Below, in pieces: positions 55,717 to 64,000 of a stretch of DNA of 64,000 bases (position 1 is the stretch's first letter; every line of letters begins with the position of its first letter). A program made the translations under genes and the position numbers. The notes beneath the pieces are model-generated. The model did not search any database and was not told the DNA's origin. It saw only the letters and a program-made list of their open reading frames with translations. Source of the DNA: Lachnotalea glycerini. GTDB lineage: Bacteria; Bacillota; Clostridia; Lachnospirales; Lachnospiraceae. The stretch lies in NCBI RefSeq assembly GCF_003201285.1, contig NZ_QICS01000016.1:1-64000 (forward strand), in the 5' to 3' direction.

Positions 55717-56736
55717 TTACCAACGCATATCTTCTGTAATACTATCTAAATTATCTTGTGTTACAATGGTTGGAGACATTTTAATCACTGGTGTTTCACT
55801 CAATGAACTTGCTGTTATTCCGGAATCCACTGCATACATTGCCATTTGTGCACACAATGCTCCCTGATTGTTACAGTTTGTGTAAACCGTTCCAGTACAC
55901 AATCCTTGTGATATGTAATCTAGCATTTTTGATTCTCCATCAACGCCCCATATTGCGATCTGGTCTAATCTTCCTGCTGCTTTTACTGCTTCTGCAGCTC
56001 CTTCTGCCATTGCATCATTATGACATAGTACAGCATCAATTTCTTGATATTTTGTTAAATAATCATTCATTACGGTATTCGCATTCTCAGTTAACCATTC
56101 ACCAGACTGCTCATCAAGTATTTCAATATTAGGATATTTTTCTTCCATAACTGCTTTAAATCCCTTGTCAATGTTTTCTCCCTTTGTTGCTCCTGGTGTT
56201 GCTGATATAATTACAACTTTACCCGTTCCATTCAAACTTTCGCCGATTTTATCTGCGATTGCCTGTCCCGCTTCCACATCAACTGCCGATACGAGTGCTG
56301 TATGAGTAGTATCTGCATCAAGATTTACTGTAATAACTGGAATTCCTGCTGATTCTGCTTTTTCAGTTGAAGTAGAAAGTCCTGATGCATCCGTTGCCTG
56401 TAAAATAATTGCATCGTATTTTTGATTGATTAATTCATCCATTACCTTTACTTGAGTATCTACGGATGCTTGTCCATCAAATACATCAAATGTGACATTG
56501 GAAAATGCTGACAAGTACTCTTTCATTCCATCTGACCAAGCTGCTGCACAAGAATCTCCAATTACATTTGGTAAAAATGCAATCTTAATTTCCTCTGTAT
56601 AAACATCTTTTCCCGTTGCCGCTTCTGTTGTACTCTCTGATTCATTTGCCTGACTATCCGTCTTAATACTACTGCAACCTGCATATAGAGTTGCTGACAT
56701 AATTCCCACCATAAATAAAGCTAACATTTTTTTCAT
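55717..56736 (-). CDS. sugar-binding lipoprotein of the ABC importer (RbsB-like)
   Basis: A 339-residue periplasmic-binding-protein type 1 (Peripla_BP_4) protein. The signal ends in YAGC (lipobox), so it is membrane-anchored outside. The fold motifs KVMDELINQKYDAIILQATD and DAVLCHNDAMAEGAAEAVKAAG (seen as two parts, DAVLCHNDAMAEGA then EAVKAAG) are typical of ribose, allose or xylose binders. The ATG at 56736 has AGGAG 9 bases upstream; the 14 upstream codons are rejected. Ligand specificity cannot be read by eye; given the downstream enzymes a hexose, hexonate or lactone is likely. Confidence 0.92.
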   Translation of the reverse strand: MKKMLALFMVGIMSATLYAGCSSIKTDSQANESESTTEAATGKDVYTEEIKIAFLPNVIGDSCAAAWSDGMKEYLSAFSNVTFDVFDGQASVDTQVKVMDELINQKYDAIILQATDASGLSTSTEKAESAGIPVITVNLDADTTHTALVSAVDVEAGQAIADKIGESLNGTGKVVIISATPGATKGENIDKGFKAVMEEKYPNIEILDEQSGEWLTENANTVMNDYLTKYQEIDAVLCHNDAMAEGAAEAVKAAGRLDQIAIWGVDGESKMLDYISQGLCTGTVYTNCNNQGALCAQMAMYAVDSGITASSLSETPVIKMSPTIVTQDNLDSITEDMRW

Positions 56737-56902
56737 TTTACATTTCTCCTTTTGTTTTTTATTAAAATAATGATACATATTATATCATCATGTTAATTAC
56801 TAAAGCTAACATTTACTTTTATTATATATTAGTTTTTACTAGTTCTTTAGGTTAATATATATTTTCCATAAATTACTAATTTATTTATTTAACATCTACT
56901 TT

Positions 56903-58384
56903 CTACAAAACTACCCCATCTTTGAAAATAGATATCTCCCGAAAACCTCTCTCTTCATTTTTCGTTAATTTGCCATTTGCCACTTGAAGAATTAAAGTTA
57001 AAAGCCTTTGAGCTACATCATCTAACGGTTCACCATATGCAACGGAACCTGCATTAAAATCTATCCAACTTTTTTTCTTTTCTGCTAACTGTAAATTAGA
57101 AGCAATTTTCAGAGTAGGTACTGGAGCACCAAATGGTGTCCCTCTTCCCGTTGTAAACAATATGATATGTGCGCCTGCAGCCGTTAATGCGGTACTGGAA
57201 ACTAAATCGTTTCCTGGTCCATACAAAAGATTAAGACCCATTTGTGTTACTTTATCACCATACCCAATTACATCCATTACAGGAGCAGTTCCACCTTTTT
57301 GAACACATCCGCAACTTTTGTCCTCTAACGTTGTGATACCACCCTGTCGATTTCCTGGACTTGGATTATCATAAACCACTTCATTATGGTTTGTAAAATA
57401 CTGTTTATAACCATTAATCATATTGACTGCTTTATCAAATATATTTTTATTGATGCAACGATTCATTAGCATATCTTCTGCACCAAACATTTCAGGAACC
57501 TCTGTAAGAATAGTACTACCACCCTCTGCAATCAAAAAATCACTGAAGCGTCCAACCGTAGGGTTTGCCGTAATTCCAGATAAACCATCGGATGCCCCAC
57601 ATTTCATCCCAATTACCAGTTTACTCATTGGGATATCCGTTCGTTTAAATTGAGAAGCATATTTAGCGCATTCTTTTAATAATAATTTACCTGCTTCTAA
57701 TTCATCTTCTACATCCTGACACGTTAGAAATTTTATTCTTTCTTTATCATAGTCGCCTAATTCTTTTATAAACTGTTCTTTGGTAAGATTTTCGCAGCCA
57801 AGGCTTAAAATAAGTACTGCTCCCGCATTGGGATGATGCGTCAATGCTGCCAATAATTTTCTTGTTTGCGCATGATCTTTTCCCGTCTGGCTGCACCCAA
57901 ACGGATGCGTAAATGTATATAGCCCATCAATGCTGCCTGAGACTAAGTTTTGATTGTCTTTCACTAAAGTCTTTGCAATATCGTTTACACATCCTACTGT
58001 TGGTATGATCCATATTTCATTTCGAATTCCAACCTTATTGTCTCCTCGTTCATAACCCTGAAACAATTTCGTAGAAACAACTTTAATTGTTTTTAAATCT
58101 GGTTCATATGTATATTTATTTTCTCCTGAAAGATTGGTTTGCATATTGTGGGTATGAACCCATGTTCCAGCTAAAATGTGTTCTGTTGCATGGCCAATTG
58201 AAAATCCATATTTTATAATATTTTCTTCTTTTTTAATGGTTTCTATTGCCATCTTATGTCCTTGAGGAATGGTTTCCATTGCCTTTATACGAAACGTTCC
58301 AATTTCAATTAGCTCATCTTTTTTTATTGTTTGAATTGCCACTACTACATTATCATTCTTTTTAATCTGAATCACTGCTGACAT
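56903..58384 (-). CDS. uxaA: altronate dehydratase (full-length UxaA type)
   Basis: A 493-residue protein with the N-terminal SAF domain (about 1-95, including FSIGHATEHILAGTWVHTHN in part: GHATEHI and WVHTHN) and the UxaA_C domain. Motifs RNEIWIIPTVGCVND, HPFGCSQTGKDH and MKCGASDGLSG are those of the Fe-dependent altronate/galactarate dehydratase family. It converts D-altronate to 2-keto-3-deoxy-D-gluconate. It follows the tagaturonate reductase gene by 30 bp. A galactarate dehydratase cannot be fully excluded, but the UxaB neighbour favours altronate. Confidence 0.93.
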   Translation of the reverse strand: MSAVIQIKKNDNVVVAIQTIKKDELIEIGTFRIKAMETIPQGHKMAIETIKKEENIIKYGFSIGHATEHILAGTWVHTHNMQTNLSGENKYTYEPDLKTIKVVSTKLFQGYERGDNKVGIRNEIWIIPTVGCVNDIAKTLVKDNQNLVSGSIDGLYTFTHPFGCSQTGKDHAQTRKLLAALTHHPNAGAVLILSLGCENLTKEQFIKELGDYDKERIKFLTCQDVEDELEAGKLLLKECAKYASQFKRTDIPMSKLVIGMKCGASDGLSGITANPTVGRFSDFLIAEGGSTILTEVPEMFGAEDMLMNRCINKNIFDKAVNMINGYKQYFTNHNEVVYDNPSPGNRQGGITTLEDKSCGCVQKGGTAPVMDVIGYGDKVTQMGLNLLYGPGNDLVSSTALTAAGAHIILFTTGRGTPFGAPVPTLKIASNLQLAEKKKSWIDFNAGSVAYGEPLDDVAQRLLTLILQVANGKLTKNEERGFREISIFKDGVVL

Positions 58385-58414
58385 TCTAATATCCTTCCTA
58401 TCAAAAAATGAACG

Positions 58415-59902
58415 TTATAGGCAAGAAGCATATGCCAATTCTGCCCCTATTGTATGTATCCGTGTTAAGTCTTCCACAACTTGTTTTTCCAGACCTGAAA
58501 TTTCAGTCAAGTCCGTGTCCCACATGTGCTTGTTACTGAGCACCTCGTATACCAACTGATCCTTAGTATCATTTCTATGGTCATAATAAAAATCAAGTAC
58601 CCATGCATCATCTTGCACTTTATATTCGTTTCCTTTTGGACGTTTACAAATTAAACCATCCTCTTCTCTTCGTTGAATATCATTACTATAGAAAGCGATA
58701 TAAGCTGCCAAACTCATGGTTAAGCATTTGGGTAACTTTCCTTCTTTTTTGTAATATGCTAAAAATGATGGCATATTTCGTGCTTTCCATTTTGAGGTAG
58801 AATTAAGGGAAATACTCATTAATTCATGATTTACAAAAGGATTGTTAAAACGATCTTCTACTGCTTCCGCAAATTCTTTCAAATCGTTTTTATCTAGTGA
58901 TAAAGTAGGTATTATCTCTTCGTAAAGCATTTGATTCATAAAAGATTTAATGACATTATTATGCATGCAATCTCTTACAATATCTTGCCCCGAAAGATAC
59001 GCTCCCAATACAAAACCCGTGTGTGCTCCATTTAGAATTCTAACTTTTCTTTTTTTATACGGTGCTACGTCTTCCACCACATGAACATTCAGTCCGGATT
59101 TCTTAAATGGTAGTCTATCCTCTAACTCTTTGGGACCTTCAATAATCCATACTCCAAAACATTCTGAAACATCAATTAATTCATCATGATATCCATTGAT
59201 TTCTTCTAACATTTCTATTTCTTTTACCTCTTTAATCCTACCAGGAACAATACGATCCACAAGCGTAGAACAGAATATATTTTCTGTCTGAATCCAGTTT
59301 TTAAATTTTTCCTCCAAATTCCATTGATCAATATACTGATTCACACATTTAAGTAGTTCTTTTCCATTATTATCAATCAGCTCACAACTTAATATGATAA
59401 TGCCTGGCTTATTTTTCTTATATCTTTCATAAAGGATTCTGGTTAATTTTGCTGGGAAGCTGCTGGGAGGGCATTGGTTAAATTCACATTCTGGATCATA
59501 AACAATACCTGCCTCGGTTGTGTTTGAAACAATAATTTCTAATTCATCGGTACAAGCCGCCTCAATTACTTTTTGAAAGTCTGTATAAGCATTTATGCAT
59601 CTGCTTACAGCAGAAATAACTCGCTTACGGTCAATTTTTTTCCCTTTTTCACTACCTCTAAGATATAACGTATATAAGCCCTCTTGTTCATTAATTAAAT
59701 CGGTTAACCCCAAAGATATCGGTTGAACAAGTGCAACTTTACCGTTCCAATTCACTTTCTCATTGGCACAATCCAAATAGTAATCGACAAAGGCACGTAG
59801 GAAATTTCCTTCTCCAAATTGCAATACTTTTTCTGGTGCTGATTTTTTTATATATCCTTCATATCCTGTCTTTTCTAAAACTTTATAATTTAATGTATCC
59901 AT
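58415..59902 (-). CDS. uxaB: tagaturonate reductase (altronate oxidoreductase)
   Basis: A 495-residue member of the polyol-specific long-chain dehydrogenases. The NAD-binding start FGEGNFLRAFVDY and the catalytic motif KVRILNGAHTG (Lys, Asn, His) are typical of UxaB. It interconverts D-tagaturonate and D-altronate with NADH. AGGAGG precedes the ATG. The uronate isomerase uxaC, normally its partner, is not in this window, so either it is encoded elsewhere or altronate is made by another route here. Confidence 0.93.
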   Translation of the reverse strand: MDTLNYKVLEKTGYEGYIKKSAPEKVLQFGEGNFLRAFVDYYLDCANEKVNWNGKVALVQPISLGLTDLINEQEGLYTLYLRGSEKGKKIDRKRVISAVSRCINAYTDFQKVIEAACTDELEIIVSNTTEAGIVYDPECEFNQCPPSSFPAKLTRILYERYKKNKPGIIILSCELIDNNGKELLKCVNQYIDQWNLEEKFKNWIQTENIFCSTLVDRIVPGRIKEVKEIEMLEEINGYHDELIDVSECFGVWIIEGPKELEDRLPFKKSGLNVHVVEDVAPYKKRKVRILNGAHTGFVLGAYLSGQDIVRDCMHNNVIKSFMNQMLYEEIIPTLSLDKNDLKEFAEAVEDRFNNPFVNHELMSISLNSTSKWKARNMPSFLAYYKKEGKLPKCLTMSLAAYIAFYSNDIQRREEDGLICKRPKGNEYKVQDDAWVLDFYYDHRNDTKDQLVYEVLSNKHMWDTDLTEISGLEKQVVEDLTRIHTIGAELAYASCL

Positions 59903-60000
59903 GTTAATGCCTCCTTAAAAACTCTAGTCCTGTTATGTTTTAATTCTTCAAAAAAATAATTATATTTCTCGTTGTAGATCATACATCTTATTGATAATAA

Positions 60001-61053
60001 TTATTTTGAAAAATTAATCATTACTTTCAACATATCCGATCCGTTCATATTAAAATCATGAAACGCTTTTGGTGCATCCGCAAATGAATACTCGTGTGTG
60101 ATTACTTTTTCTAAATCAACGTTTCCTTCTTTTACTAACTCTATTAATTCCAAAAAGTCTTTCTTTAGCGCATTTCTACTTCCAAATACGTTTAGCTCTT
60201 TCTTTTGAATTAGTGTATAATTAAAATCTAAATTCTTTTTACCTACTCCGATTACTACTACTTTTCCACCAAAAGCGGCTGCATCAATTGCATTTTGAAA
60301 TGTGGATGGCAGCCCAACTGCTTCAATACAAATATCAAAACCAAAGGCTTCTTCCTTTCCATTTTGATCCGATGTTTTGGTAATTTCTTTTACTGCTTGA
60401 TTAAATGTATCTTCACAGTCATTTAAAATAGTTCCTGAAAAGTTAAATTCCTTTTGAATATACTCAAGCTTAGGTGCTAAAATATCCGTTAAATAAACTT
60501 CTCCACCCAACGCTTTTGCCGCAGTAGCAGCTAATACTCCAATCGTTCCTGCTCCTATGACTAATACTTTGTCACCTTTTTTAACACCAGCACGCTGCAC
60601 TCCATGATAACTAATACAAAATGGCTCAATTGCAGCAAGAACTTTGGGTGATAGACCCTTTCCATCATAAATACGCTCTATCGGCATTGTAATATATTCA
60701 CAAAATGCTCCATCCTTTTGGCACCCCATAGTCTGATTATCCATACATGCATTTACAAATCCTCTTTCACAGCTATAACATTTTCCACAATTAAAGTAAG
60801 GATTGCAGGTAACTACCATACCTGATTTTAACCCTTTCTCATTTTCTTCTATTTCTACTATTTCAGCACTAAATTCATGACCAGGAATTCTTGGATAGTC
60901 AAAATATGCAAACGTCCCTCTATAAGAACTTAAATCACTGCCACAAATTCCACCATATAATATTTTTAATAGCGCTTCTCCTTTCTTTCTGATTGGCATT
61001 TCAATGTCACGAATTTCTACTTTCTTTGGCTCACTAATATATATTGCCTTCAT
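60001..61053 (-). CDS. zinc-dependent medium-chain dehydrogenase
   Basis: A 350-residue zinc alcohol dehydrogenase of the threonine/sorbitol dehydrogenase group. The catalytic zinc site is CGSDLSSY and GHEFSAEIVE, the structural zinc Cys are in NCGKCYSCERGFVNAC, and the NAD loop is VIGAGTIGVLA. The ATG at 61053 has GGGAGG 7 bases upstream; the 18 extra N-terminal codons to 61107 overlap the LarA-like gene and are rejected. It probably oxidises a sugar, polyol or aldonate hydroxyl. It sits 28 bp after the LarA-like gene and precedes uxaB by 98 bp. Confidence 0.92.
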   Translation of the reverse strand: MKAIYISEPKKVEIRDIEMPIRKKGEALLKILYGGICGSDLSSYRGTFAYFDYPRIPGHEFSAEIVEIEENEKGLKSGMVVTCNPYFNCGKCYSCERGFVNACMDNQTMGCQKDGAFCEYITMPIERIYDGKGLSPKVLAAIEPFCISYHGVQRAGVKKGDKVLVIGAGTIGVLAATAAKALGGEVYLTDILAPKLEYIQKEFNFSGTILNDCEDTFNQAVKEITKTSDQNGKEEAFGFDICIEAVGLPSTFQNAIDAAAFGGKVVVIGVGKKNLDFNYTLIQKKELNVFGSRNALKKDFLELIELVKEGNVDLEKVITHEYSFADAPKAFHDFNMNGSDMLKVMINFSK

Positions 61054-61081
61054 TCTAATTCCTCCCAATTTTTTGTCGTTG

Positions 61082-62365
61082 TTACCATAAATTTCCGTCA
61101 TAATCAAAAGATAAATACTGTGGCTCTGATTCTATTACTAAATTCGGAATATCCTTGATTTCATCCCAATATGACTCTGACAACATAATATGCTCAATGT
61201 GTAAGCTATTGGATATTCGGACGATTCTTGGATTCTGTTTGTCAATTTCATTACAAGTTCGAATACAAACCTGAATAGCTTCTTTATCACTTTCCATGAT
61301 AATCGGAATTTTGACACCACCTAGAACCGTGCATGTTATGGCATTTGGATACATCGATGCAAGATCTAGCTGCTGATACACTCGCTCTGTTGTCGCACTA
61401 GCATACCCTAGTCCAATACCATTTCCATGTGTTTCAGGACTTAAATCCAAAACTGCTACTCTTTGAGACTTGATTCCTCCATTTGCATACGGTGTACAAA
61501 AAGTACCTGTAATGTTAGGATCCATCCCATCACCGCTAAAGTTTTTGCCAATCTGATCTACAATTAAAACATCACAAGAATCCACTAAAATCTTTGGCAT
61601 ATAAGAAAATGCCTCTTTTAATAATTCAGGTTCTTTTTCCTCTATTTCATCTGAATTAATTGCAACAATTTTACAAGTTTCATCAAAAGCATTCTCTATT
61701 GTCGGAACTGCAAACAGAATGGGAGCATGTTCTATGATAGCTTTACCAAACAAAGGAATATTTTTAGCCATATTTTTAAATCCGGCCTCATGACAAACCT
61801 CTGCACCCTGTTGCTTTCCAAGACCTATTGTCATCATCTTCATAATTCCACTTTCGTAACGACCTCTAAAAGCCGTGTGTGGTTTTACTCTACATCCTAA
61901 AATGATGCCATCGGCTTCAGCTGCATTTTTATCGATATATACCTCGCTGCCTTCCGCATTTAATCCGATTTTTTTTACTTCCATAGATGAAATGATGGGA
62001 CATCCAATATACTGTTTTGTAATTCCATATCCTTCTAAAATTTGTCGTTGACCCTTTGCAGTAGCACCTCCATGACTTCCCATAGCCGGTACCACAAATG
62101 GAACTGCGCCTCTTGATTTCACAAAATCAACCAAACATTTTGTAGTTAGTGCAACATTAGCAATTCCTCTTGATCCAGCTGTAATGGCTATTCTCATACC
62201 TGGATGAACCTGTTTTGTAAACTTTTCTTCTGACAGTAATTTTTCAATAAGTAATGGAATCTCTTCCACATCTATTTTAGGCCTAGGAAATACCTGCCTT
62301 ACCTTAAACATCTTTGGTATTTTGGTATCGTTTACCAAATTAGCTACAAATGGCCTTTTTCGCAT
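61082..62365 (-). CDS. LarA-like (DUF2088) nickel-pincer-nucleotide superfamily protein
   Basis: A 427-residue homologue of lactate racemase LarA. Family features seen: MGSHGGATAKGQ (His98, cf. LarA His108), CRVKPHTAFRG (His163), then ESGIMKMMTIGLGK (candidate NPN-binding Lys176) and a later CHEAGF (His192). LarA-type enzymes racemise or epimerise 2-hydroxyacids using a nickel-pincer nucleotide cofactor made by LarB, LarC and LarE, none encoded here. In an altronate locus a C2-epimerisation of an aldonate is the natural guess. The ATG at 62365 has AAAGGAG 5 bases upstream; the one at 62380 overlaps it. First gene of the operon. Confidence 0.85.
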   Translation of the reverse strand: MRKRPFVANLVNDTKIPKMFKVRQVFPRPKIDVEEIPLLIEKLLSEEKFTKQVHPGMRIAITAGSRGIANVALTTKCLVDFVKSRGAVPFVVPAMGSHGGATAKGQRQILEGYGITKQYIGCPIISSMEVKKIGLNAEGSEVYIDKNAAEADGIILGCRVKPHTAFRGRYESGIMKMMTIGLGKQQGAEVCHEAGFKNMAKNIPLFGKAIIEHAPILFAVPTIENAFDETCKIVAINSDEIEEKEPELLKEAFSYMPKILVDSCDVLIVDQIGKNFSGDGMDPNITGTFCTPYANGGIKSQRVAVLDLSPETHGNGIGLGYASATTERVYQQLDLASMYPNAITCTVLGGVKIPIIMESDKEAIQVCIRTCNEIDKQNPRIVRISNSLHIEHIMLSESYWDEIKDIPNLVIESEPQYLSFDYDGNLW

Positions 62366-62463
62366 TTTATCTCCTTTCATTACAGCTCTATTGAAGTTTC
62401 TTTTGTTATATTTGACGTAAAACAGCTAATTAATTCGTCATATTGCATGTTGTATCATTTGAT

Positions 62464-62481
62464 GTATACAACGTTGTATAC
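62464..62481. promoter_or_regulatory. 18-bp perfect palindrome, candidate GntR operator
   Basis: GTATACAAC-GTTGTATAC lies directly after the -10 box of the operon promoter. TTGTATAC half-sites are typical of FadR/FCD-type GntR repressors, and the regulator gene is adjacent. A further half-site (TTGTATCA) lies 15 bp downstream on the transcribed side. Confidence 0.8.
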
Positions 62482-62485
62482 GTAT

Positions 62486-62513
62486 ATATTACACCAACTC
62501 ACAGATAAGTCAA
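62486..62513 (-). promoter_or_regulatory. sigma-A promoter of the sugar-acid operon
   Basis: On the minus strand TTGACT, 16-bp spacer, TAATAT. The palindrome begins 5 bp downstream of the -10 box, covering the start site. Confidence 0.75.
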
Positions 62514-62553
62514 TATTATTTTTATTTTTTTGTATTTTTTGTAACAATATAAC

Positions 62554-62597
62554 AAAAAAACAGTTCTAAAGACTTCTTTTTCGTCTTTAGAACTGTT
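62554..62597 (-). terminator. rho-independent terminator of the gntR gene
   Basis: A 15-bp perfect stem (AACAGTTCTAAAGAC / GTCTTTAGAACTGTT), followed on the minus strand by T7. It isolates the regulator from the operon. Confidence 0.92.
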
Positions 62598-62618
62598 ACT
62601 ATTCAACAATTCTTATTT

Positions 62619-63275
62619 TCAAATCTCTAAACCCTCATCTTTAAGAGCTGCTTCTAATGATGCCTTTTTTGAATAATTCAAATGCTCTTTCATTACTTCT
62701 GCTGCTTTCTCCCAATCTTCACTAAGGCAAAACATTATAATTCTACAATGTTCTTGTTGCGTTTCATGTAATCGATTCTTCTCTTTTACGCCTGAAAATA
62801 TTCTTAATCTTCGAATTTGACTAAAAATCCGTTCATATGTACTGATAATATAATCATTGTCAGTTGCATCAATAAAATCTTGGTGCAATCGGTTATCATA
62901 CTCATACATAAGATTATAATCTTTAATATCCAAAGATTCTTTTCGAAAAAATTTCAAATATTCTTGAAATTTTTCAATTGGTATCTTATATCCATACTTA
63001 TTAATTGCAAATGGTTCAATTAAAATTCTAGCTTCGTGTATCATATTAATATCACGTATTGACAATGGTGAAACGATAATTCCTTTTTTAGGTAATATTT
63101 TAACCAAATTTTCACTCTCAAGCCGACTCAGCGCATCACGAATAGGAGTTCGGCTAGCAGCAATTTCTTCCCTTAACTTTTCTTCACTCAAAACCATATT
63201 AGGAGGATAATCACAATTAATAATTTTTTCTTTTATTATATTATAAGCTTGTTGCTTTAATGTTTCATTTTTCAT
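62619..63275 (-). CDS. GntR-family regulator, FadR/FCD subgroup
   Basis: A 218-residue regulator. The N-terminal winged helix has LSEEKLREEIAASRTPIRDAL (recognition region SRTPIRDAL), and the C-terminal helical FCD domain (about 80-210) has HEARILIEPFA and the metal-binding Asp/His pattern D...H..H. FCD regulators of this group bind uronates or aldonates and de-repress. The ATG at 63275 has AAGGG 6 bases upstream; the longer frame to 63311 is rejected. It is divergent in function but co-oriented with the operon, 250 bp upstream, with its own terminator. Confidence 0.9.
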   Translation of the reverse strand: MKNETLKQQAYNIIKEKIINCDYPPNMVLSEEKLREEIAASRTPIRDALSRLESENLVKILPKKGIIVSPLSIRDINMIHEARILIEPFAINKYGYKIPIEKFQEYLKFFRKESLDIKDYNLMYEYDNRLHQDFIDATDNDYIISTYERIFSQIRRLRIFSGVKEKNRLHETQQEHCRIIMFCLSEDWEKAAEVMKEHLNYSKKASLEAALKDEGLEI

Positions 63276-63748
63276 GACATTTCCCTTTCCATATAATGGG
63301 TCAGCTGTCAAGATAAAATATTAGCATTTACAAAGACTTTATAGTTAACAAGTTTCAAAGTATAATAGAAACAATGTATCACCTCACATAATGTACTCCC
63401 CAAATATTGCTAAATATTTAATAAAATCTTGACTAATAAATTAACATCACTTGTCAAACTTAAGGTATCTAAAAACTTTCGGCGCTGTGTGCTATCTTGC
63501 TACTTCTGTTAATTCTCAACTGTATTTTAACATACACCTATTTTAATAACAAGCATATTTTGGCATTTATCAATTCTTCAAAAGGATAATAGAAATCAAT
63601 TAAATTAAAATTGTCTTTATAAGTGATTAATACATGTGCAGTTCACCACCTATAAGTGTGGCATCATAATCAAACCTTGCATATAGCAACTTTTTAAACA
63701 TTAATCATATAATAGAATCATAAATCACATGCTATTAAGAGGTTAATT
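63276..63748. other. intergenic region
   Basis: 473 bp of AT-rich DNA. No ORF with a ribosome site, no repeat and no convincing promoter pair was recognised. Confidence 0.4.
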
Positions 63749-64000
63749 ATGAATAATGATAACAGGGGTACAATCTCCCAACAAGGTAACATTATGCGCA
63801 TTGATAATGCCCTTGTAGAAGAGGTTTCTGCACCAAATAGGGCAACCGGTTATTTGCTGGTTTCCTACGCTGTTCTTAAACCAAAAGGAATGACATCCAT
63901 CCAACTTCTAAGATTAAATATCGGTAGAAATACAGTAATTCTAAACTCATTTGGTTTATCTATGTGTTTATGTGACATTCGTAAAGGAATGTGGATAGAT
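63749..64000 (+). CDS. hypothetical protein, partial at the right edge
   Basis: An open frame of 84 codons running off the window. AGAGG lies 6 bases before the ATG. The product begins MNNDNRGTISQQGNIMRIDN and continues ATGYLLVSYAVLKPKGMTSI. No stop codon is reached and the composition is coding-like. I do not recognise the family. Confidence 0.65.
   Translation, partial: MNNDNRGTISQQGNIMRIDNALVEEVSAPNRATGYLLVSYAVLKPKGMTSIQLLRLNIGRNTVILNSFGLSMCLCDIRKGMWID

Noticed and set aside
56737-56902. A separate promoter before the ABC binding-protein gene
   Set aside because: A TATAAT is present but no acceptable -35 box at 16-18 bp; the gap may hold a processing site instead.

Overview
The window is AT-rich DNA from a low-GC Gram-positive anaerobe, most likely a Clostridia member close to Lachnospiraceae. 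This rests on gene content: pyruvate:ferredoxin oxidoreductase, glycyl-radical enzymes, a biotin-dependent Na+-pump decarboxylase, T-box leaders, strong AGGAGG ribosome sites and sigma-A promoters, L,D-transpeptidase and SleB-type wall enzymes, and several very small Clostridia-type proteins. I cannot name the species. No rRNA, tRNA, CRISPR array, intact transposase or prophage was seen.

Layout. 0.4-5.7 kb (minus): a five-gene biotin decarboxylase operon (acyl-CoA carboxyltransferase, OadG-like gamma, biotin carrier, OadB, pyruvate/oxaloacetate carboxyltransferase). 5.9-10.5 kb: a lipoprotein and nifJ. 10.9-16.6 kb: two divergently transcribed secreted proteins, one a repeat-anchored SleB-type wall hydrolase and the other a 1306-residue LRR/InlB-repeat/Fn3/DUF5722 glycosidase-like protein. 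16.7-19.1 kb: a degenerate sirtuin, a Cys/Gly-rich protein and three small unknown genes. 19.1-25.8 kb (minus): a GH106-like glycosidase, a glycerol/propanediol-dehydratase-type glycyl-radical enzyme and its activase, with two strong promoters and repeat operators. 26.1-32.5 kb: MATE exporter, uppP, L,D-transpeptidase, a GreA-family factor and a DUF3048 lipoprotein. 33.0-40.7 kb (minus): leuS (Leu T-box), DUF3006, a lone trpD (Trp T-box), a MalY/PatB aminotransferase, cysK and a HIT protein. 40.9-47.6 kb: amidase, serine hydrolase, lipoprotein, and a two-component system whose regulator and kinase genes are split by about 0.8 kb carrying a 51-codon gene. 48.0-50.3 kb: a second sirtuin-like gene that has lost the catalytic His, tmRNA, and a decayed stretch with two pseudogenes. 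50.3-63.3 kb (minus): a ten-gene sugar-acid catabolic operon with its GntR regulator. The window ends inside an unknown plus-strand gene.

How the genes work together. The sugar-acid operon combines a CUT2-type ABC importer, a UlaG-like metallo-hydrolase, an amidohydrolase, a zinc dehydrogenase, tagaturonate reductase, altronate dehydratase and a LarA-like (nickel-pincer nucleotide superfamily) protein. A perfect 18-bp palindrome lies just downstream of the promoter -10, where a FadR/FCD-type GntR repressor would act. The end product would be 2-keto-3-deoxygluconate, whose kinase and aldolase are not in the window. The LarA-like protein in an altronate locus is the best candidate for an undescribed activity (a hexonate C2-epimerase). 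Other points worth a second look are the glycosidase-dehydratase locus, a structured dispersed repeat present twice, the broken RR-HK operon with a duplicated RR 3' end, the sirtuin-like pair, and four small genes.
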